Source: Ardenticatenaceae bacterium | GTDB lineage: Bacteria > Chloroflexota > Anaerolineae > Promineifilales > Promineifilaceae | DNA: 64,000 nt | Reading direction: 5' to 3' | Assembly: GCA_020634245.1 (NCBI GenBank) | Contig: JACKCC010000008.1 | Location: 124,001-188,000, forward strand | Shown here: positions 61,401 through 64,000 of the stretch, in pieces | Position numbering within the stretch: the stretch's first letter is position 1 | Layout of the letters: the number at the start of each line of letters is the position of its first letter | Program-made: the position numbers and the translations under genes | The notes under the pieces: generated by a model | Told to the model about the DNA's origin: nothing | Seen by the model: the letters and a program-made list of their open reading frames with translations, nothing else | The model's database searches: none

Positions 61401-63061
61401 ATGACAAACGCCGTCCCCGACACACTGTCCCCGGCGGCAAAAACGCCGGCCCGCGTCGCTGCCAGGGTATTAGGGTTGATGGCGATGGTTTGATGAGCGG
61501 TGACGCCCACACCGGCGTCGTCGGGGATGAAGGCCAGACCGGCCCGCTGCCCCACGGAAAAGATGACGGTGTCGCATTCTAGGACGTGGGTTGTGTCGGG
61601 GGCTTTTTGGAGGTGGAGACGGCCGTTATCGTCAAAATGGAACGAGGCCACTCGCATACATTCTACGCCCGCAACATGCCCCGCGCCGTCATCCCAAACG
61701 CTTTCAAAGCTGCGTCCCGGATGCAGCGTGACGCCTTCCGCCACGGCCGCCTCCACCTCCCACGAGTGCGCGGGCATTTCTTCACGATTTTCCAGGCAGG
61801 CCAGGTGAACTTCGCATCCCAGCCGGACCGCACTGCGGGCACAGTCAATGGCCACGTTGCCCCCGCCCAGCACCAACACGCGCTTTCCCAATGTTGCTTG
61901 CTGTCCACCGTCTTCATACTTGCTCAGCCGCACATCGCGCAGGAAATGGGTGTTGATAATCACCCCATCCAGATTTGCGCCAGGGATGGGCAGGCGAATG
62001 CCCTCATGCGCGCCCACGGCGATGAGAACGGCGTCAAAGCCAGCCTCAAACAGATCATCCAGATTGTTGACCTGCTGATTCAGGCGCAAATCCACGCCTA
62101 AATCGACGATGTCCTGCACCTCGCGTTCGATGATGCGGGTCGGCAGGCGGTATTCGGGCACACCCAGCCGCAGCATCCCCCCGGCTACCGGCATGGCTTC
62201 AAAAACGCTAACAGCATAACCGGCGCGGACTAAATCCTGTGCGGCCGTTAGCCCACAAGGTCCGGCCCCAATGATGGCAATTCGTTCTTCAAACTGACGG
62301 GCAACAGACTCTACCGGCTGGCGTGGCTCAGCATACACCTTATCGGTAACAAACCGCTTCAGGGCGCGGATGTTGATTGGCTCATCCACCAGCCTCCGGT
62401 TACAGGCCGTTTCACAGCGATGGTTGCAGATACGGCCGCATATCCCCGGAAACGGATTATCCATCTTAATCACCCGCATGGCATCGTGCCAGCGTCCCTC
62501 GCGGATAAGGGCAATATAGCCCTGTGCCCGCTGCCCGGCCGGACAGGCATCGCGGCAGGGGGCGACGCCCAACTTCTCAATCGCATACGCATTAGGCACG
62601 GCTTGCGGATATAGCTTGTAAGCTGCCCGGCGCGGCGACAGCCCTTCGTTGAACCGGTCGGGGACAACAACCGGGCACACTTCGGCACAGTCATTGCAAG
62701 CCACACATTTATCCGGGTCAATGTAGCGCGGCTCGTGCCGCACTCGCACCGCGAAACGGCCGGCTTCTCCGGCAATGCCCAGCACCTCGGTTTGGGTCAT
62801 GATCTGAATGTTAGGATGGCGGCCTGTTTCTACCAGCTTGGGCGAAATCGTACACATGGCGCAGTCATTGGTGGGGAAGGTTTTGTCCAACTGGGCCATC
62901 TTCCCACCAATCGCCGCCTGCTTCTCTACCAGATAAACCTTAAAGCCCTGGTCGGCCAAATCCAGCGAAGCCTGCATCCCGGCAATGCCGCCGCCCACCA
63001 CCATCACCGCGCCGATGGGCGGTTTATTTCCGTTGCTTCCGTTGCTTGCCTGCCGATTCAT
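58481..63061 (-). CDS. HdrA-NfnB-HdrA fusion flavoprotein
   Basis: 1526 residues. First HdrA-like part: FAD motif VVGGGIAGMQASLDLADQGF (about 20-40), FPTNDCAMCTISPKL, [4Fe-4S] CVACNDCAEVCP (about 118-130). It is interrupted by a complete NfnB/GltD-type NAD(P)H oxidoreductase (about 155-620: CRDACPAGQ, CGRICNHRCETAC, IAIIGAGPCGLTAAQDL, VLVLGGGNVAIDCARSA, VFAAGDSVSGTAFV). CLACGICSECMSCTFACG follows (about 640-660). A second full HdrA begins at about 925 (IGVFVCHCGSNIAG, LYTCSQDSIKHISEV, ASCTPLTHEPLF, VVGGGPAGMTAALSL) and ends with CTGCLTCVRICP and CQGCGICVSECP. It has two HdrA FAD sites plus the inserted oxidoreductase's flavin and pyridine-nucleotide sites, suited to electron bifurcation with NAD(P)H. 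Three repeat-derived segments lie in frame in the second half. Confidence 0.9.
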   Translation of the reverse strand: MNRQASNGSNGNKPPIGAVMVVGGGIAGMQASLDLADQGFKVYLVEKQAAIGGKMAQLDKTFPTNDCAMCTISPKLVETGRHPNIQIMTQTEVLGIAGEAGRFAVRVRHEPRYIDPDKCVACNDCAEVCPVVVPDRFNEGLSPRRAAYKLYPQAVPNAYAIEKLGVAPCRDACPAGQRAQGYIALIREGRWHDAMRVIKMDNPFPGICGRICNHRCETACNRRLVDEPINIRALKRFVTDKVYAEPRQPVESVARQFEERIAIIGAGPCGLTAAQDLVRAGYAVSVFEAMPVAGGMLRLGVPEYRLPTRIIEREVQDIVDLGVDLRLNQQVNNLDDLFEAGFDAVLIAVGAHEGIRLPIPGANLDGVIINTHFLRDVRLSKYEDGGQQATLGKRVLVLGGGNVAIDCARSAVRLGCEVHLACLENREEMPAHSWEVEAAVAEGVTLHPGRSFESVWDDGAGHVAGVECMRVASFHFDDNGRLHLQKAPDTTHVLECDTVIFSVGQRAGLAFIPDDAGVGVTAHQTIAINPNTLAATRAGVFAAGDSVSGTAFVIEAVASGHTAAQSIIRYLQGEKLEPASKPDLPVVHLSAEEIEERLARGEIKRQPRVPMPWLPVDERINSFAEVEGGYDDASAQAEAARCLACGICSECMSCTFACGVNAIDHDMVATEETLPVGAVILAPGYQIYRSELSQEYGYGRYPNVVTSLQFERLLSASGPTLGHVQRPSDGTAPRRIAFLQCVGSRDQSHDYCSAVCCMYATKEAVIAKEHDSKLDIHVFFMDMRAFSKGYWSYFERARGRYGIEYHRCRISALREDPLTHNLIFDYQDEDNQLYQLRFDMVVLSVGMEISESVRNLGQTLGIELDEYGFCHTPQFNPVETSRAGIYAVGPFREPKDIPESVIEASGAAAAAAVQISPARFTLTETVEFPPERDVAAEEPKIGVFVCHCGSNIAGFVDVTAVADHAAALPHVSHAETNLYTCSQDSIKHISEVVEERGLNRVVVASCTPLTHEPLFRDSLRQAGLNPYLFEMANIRNHCSWVHSDDREAATEKARGLVRMAVARAALLEPQHTIDVPVQHAALVVGGGPAGMTAALSLAGQGFPVHLVEREDELGGNLRFVFTASGKWRVASENGRQSPQEKLHNLIEKVQANPNITIHLSSRVTHTTGFMGNFVSVIENGSGEPITIQHGATILATGGQEYRGPEYGYGADPHIVTQQQFENLLVGRGVSRNAPTELQSVAMIQCVGPAEKYCSRICCTVALKNALALKQQNPDAQIVIFYRDIRTYGFGERLYTEARRQGVIFVRYDDAHKPEVHPFTPSPAHPLTVSAWEPVLQRPFTLHPDLLVLSMPVVPRDDAHQIANLFKASLDANGFFQEAHIKLRPVDFTTDGVFMAGMAHYPKLLDETMIQAQAAASRAARVLSRETLTAGGRVAVVDESKCTGCLTCVRICPFGVPRMKPNLTGVGGIMGAAYVETAVCQGCGICVSECPARAIQLMHYTDAQLAAKVEALVHLPSNFIPSAEVID
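59085..59122. repeat. 8-mer array inside the HdrA coding sequence
   Basis: About four GTGAGCGG/GTGAAGGG-type octamers. On the minus strand they encode a Pro/Ser/His-rich segment (HPFTPSPAHPLT) in a region where HdrA relatives have no need of it. The reading frame is preserved. Confidence 0.7.
59358..59385. repeat. REP-like palindrome inside the HdrA coding sequence
   Basis: 28-bp palindrome (one mismatch) with core TTTCGCGAAA and ends GTAGGGGCG. It encodes RGVSRNAPT in frame. The ends match the split palindrome at 50185-51689. Confidence 0.8.
59668..59696. repeat. Four CACTTGC heptamers inside the HdrA coding sequence
   Basis: Four tandem CACTTGC units (one variant CACTCGC). On the minus strand they encode GKWRVAS in frame. 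CACTTGC is among the classic STRR words of Nostoc-type cyanobacteria. Confidence 0.8.
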
Positions 63062-63143
63062 AATAATTTTCGCTGCGGCCGGTCTCAGACCGTGCCGCTA
63101 AACTGGCTCGGTCTGGAGACCGGCCAGAGCCTGTGGAAAAATT

Positions 63144-63206
63144 GTGAATGGTAAATCGTGAATGGTTAATGATGAATGACGGCCGTTCACCATTCACAAT
63201 TCACCA
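63144..63206. repeat. Heptamer arrays in head-to-head arrangement around an ACGGCCGT
   Basis: Five GTGAATG-type heptamers (63144-63178), then ACGGCCGT (63179-63186), then three complementary TTCACCA/TTCACAA heptamers (63186-63206). It overlaps the 3' end of the mvhD gene and would form a long hairpin in its transcript. Confidence 0.8.
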
Positions 63207-63692
63207 TTTCCTTCCTCGAAACCCCACATCCTCATCACCATCCCCTTGTGCCTTCTGCACTCTGATTTCTGCCTTCTTTAGCGGATTCGGCCCCAGCTGC
63301 CTTATCCGCTCTGTCATCGTCTGCGCCGCTGCCGCAAAGGCCTGCGCCTGGCTGCCGGACATGAAAAACATGCCCAATCGCTCCTTTTCCAGGCCGATTT
63401 CTTGCAAAATATGCTGCGCTCGCTGCAGGCGGGCATATCCACGCTCATTGCCGCGCACGTGGTGGCAGTTGCCGATGGGGCAGGCAACGATGTAAACGCC
63501 ATCCGCCCCCTGCTCAAACGCCTCCAAAATGTAGCGAATGTCCGTCTTGCCGGTGCAGGGCATGCGCACAAACTTGACGTTGGCCGGGTAAGGCACGTGC
63601 AGCGCCCCGGCCGTATCGGCGGCCATGTAAGCACAGTAAATGCAGTAAAAGCCGGTGATTTCGGGTTCGAAGGTTTTTGTTTGATAATCCAT
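63201..63692 (-). CDS. MvhD-like iron-sulfur subunit (Cys form)
   Basis: 163 residues. Same family as the UGA-containing gene at 58030-58452. Cluster ligands: FYCIYCAYMAADTAG (about 15-29), VRMPCTGKTD (about 42-51), and IVACPIGNCHHVRGN (about 68-82), where the first Cys aligns with the UGA of the paralogue. The C-terminal MTERIRQLGPNPLKKAEI matches the family, after which a charged tail runs into the heptamer repeat. It lies between two HdrA genes and probably connects electrons from an oxidoreductase to the downstream fusion. Confidence 0.9.
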   Translation of the reverse strand: MDYQTKTFEPEITGFYCIYCAYMAADTAGALHVPYPANVKFVRMPCTGKTDIRYILEAFEQGADGVYIVACPIGNCHHVRGNERGYARLQRAQHILQEIGLEKERLGMFFMSGSQAQAFAAAAQTMTERIRQLGPNPLKKAEIRVQKAQGDGDEDVGFRGRKW

Positions 63693-63697
63693 ATTTT

Positions 63698-63755
63698 CGT
63701 AATCCGTAAACAGTGAACAGTAATCCGATTGACCGGTTACTGATTACCGATTACT
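63698..63755. repeat. Run of about eight degenerate heptamers
   Basis: CGTAATC, CGTAAAC, AGTGAAC, AGTAATC, then CGATTGA, CCGGTTA, CTGATTA, CCGATTA. The first and second halves are partly complementary. The stop codon of the upstream HdrA-like gene (63737-63739) lies inside the array, so the repeat has supplied its last residues. Confidence 0.75.
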
Positions 63756-64000
63756 GGCTGCCATGCACCTAAACCGCCAATTTCCCGCAGCATCATCTGC
63801 TCGTCGGTGTAGTTGATGAGTTGGATGGCATTGGCCGGGCATTCGCTGGTGCAGGTGCCGCAGCCGTGACATTGGGCTGGATCGATAAAGGCTGCGCCGC
63901 CCAGGCCGCCAACCCCATTGCGTCCTTCTTCGTGAATTACCTGGGGGATGGCAAAGGGGCAGACGCGGGTGCAGGTCAGGCAGCCGACGCATTTGTTAGG
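63737..64000 (-). CDS. HdrA-like protein, C-terminal end (5' part beyond window)
   Basis: 87 residues visible, ending at TAA. Two [4Fe-4S] motifs, CVGCLTCTRVCP and CHGCGTCTSECP, plus the NAIQLINYTDEQMM ending align with the last 90 residues of the 1526-residue fusion (CTGCLTCVRICP, CQGCGICVSECP, AIQLMHYTDAQL). A second HdrA paralogue therefore precedes the Cys-type mvhD gene. The final residues (GAWQPVIGNQ) come from the heptamer array. Confidence 0.85.
   Translation of the reverse strand, partial: PNKCVGCLTCTRVCPFAIPQVIHEEGRNGVGGLGGAAFIDPAQCHGCGTCTSECPANAIQLINYTDEQMMLREIGGLGAWQPVIGNQ

Noticed and set aside
58481..63061. Possible selenocysteine site in HdrA
   Set aside because: Some HdrA proteins carry Sec in the catalytic region, but this gene has no in-frame UGA and keeps Cys in FPTNDCAMC.
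63144..63206. CRISPR-like look of the short repeated units
   Set aside because: Units are 7 nt, degenerate and lack spacers of constant size. No cas gene is in the window.
1..64000. tRNA and rRNA genes
   Set aside because: I saw no cloverleaf-like or rRNA-like segment. The TATCACCTCCTTT at about 12650 resembles the 16S 3' end but is only a Shine-Dalgarno on the other strand.

Overview
The window looks like a chromosomal segment of a filamentous or Anaerolineae-like member of the Chloroflexota. This is an inference from gene content: a V/A-type ATPase, a MetVF-HdrABC-MvhD cluster, very large PAS/GAF kinases, AglEFG-type sugar uptake and lipoproteins with Thr/Pro-rich linkers. No rRNA, tRNA or other taxonomic marker is present. 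Most genes lie on the minus strand. Two genome-wide signatures run through the host DNA. The palindromic octamer ACGGCCGT occurs roughly 60-70 times by eye (about one expected by chance) and is absent from both complete insertion sequences. Clusters of degenerate 7-nt tandem repeats, often folded back as inverted repeats, fill many intergenic spaces and three sites inside one coding sequence.

Region 1 (1-13.8 kb) is an alpha-glucan/disaccharide locus: amylosucrase (cut by the window edge), trehalose synthase, GH1 beta-glucosidase, two ABC permeases, an internally duplicated ('double') substrate-binding lipoprotein and a LacI regulator with a 14-bp palindromic operator upstream. Between amylosucrase and trehalose synthase lies an accessory island: a HicAB toxin-antitoxin pair, a small relic of an amylosucrase gene, and a SUKH-like gene split by a 1.27-kb insertion sequence.

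Region 2 (14-32 kb) is a co-oriented signalling cluster: three very large multi-PAS/GAF kinases, a Cache-domain membrane kinase, a single-domain response regulator and a sugar-binding lipoprotein joined to a kinase gene by a 4-bp overlap. Two of the kinases begin with receiver domains that have lost the phosphoacceptor aspartate. No DNA-binding output domain is encoded.

Region 3 (32-42 kb) holds a D-aminoacylase-like protein without the usual HxH motif, a B12-dependent mutase large subunit with isobutyryl-CoA-mutase-type active-site residues, MurJ, an FHA membrane protein, a YkvA-like protein, a glycosidase-like lipoprotein, a membrane protein with two EAD-like domains and a secreted Ig-like/zinc-ribbon protein.

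Region 4 (42-43.6 kb) is a mobile-element graveyard: an ORF-less group II intron just after a terminator-like stem-loop, plus relics of an IS5-like and an IS3-like transposase.

Region 5 (43.6-54.6 kb) is a V/A-type ATPase operon (G/H-I-K-E-C-F-A-B-D in transcription order), interrupted between I and K by a complete IS4-family element flanked by an exact 23-bp direct repeat.

Region 6 (54.7-64 kb) is an electron-bifurcation/methyl-branch cluster: HdrCB fusion, MetF, MetV, an MvhD-like subunit, a 1526-residue HdrA-NfnB-HdrA fusion, a second MvhD and the end of another HdrA. The MvhD gene at about 58.0-58.5 kb carries an in-frame UGA exactly where its neighbouring paralogue has cysteine, followed by a SECIS-like hairpin. 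I read it as a selenoprotein gene that ordinary annotation would split in two.
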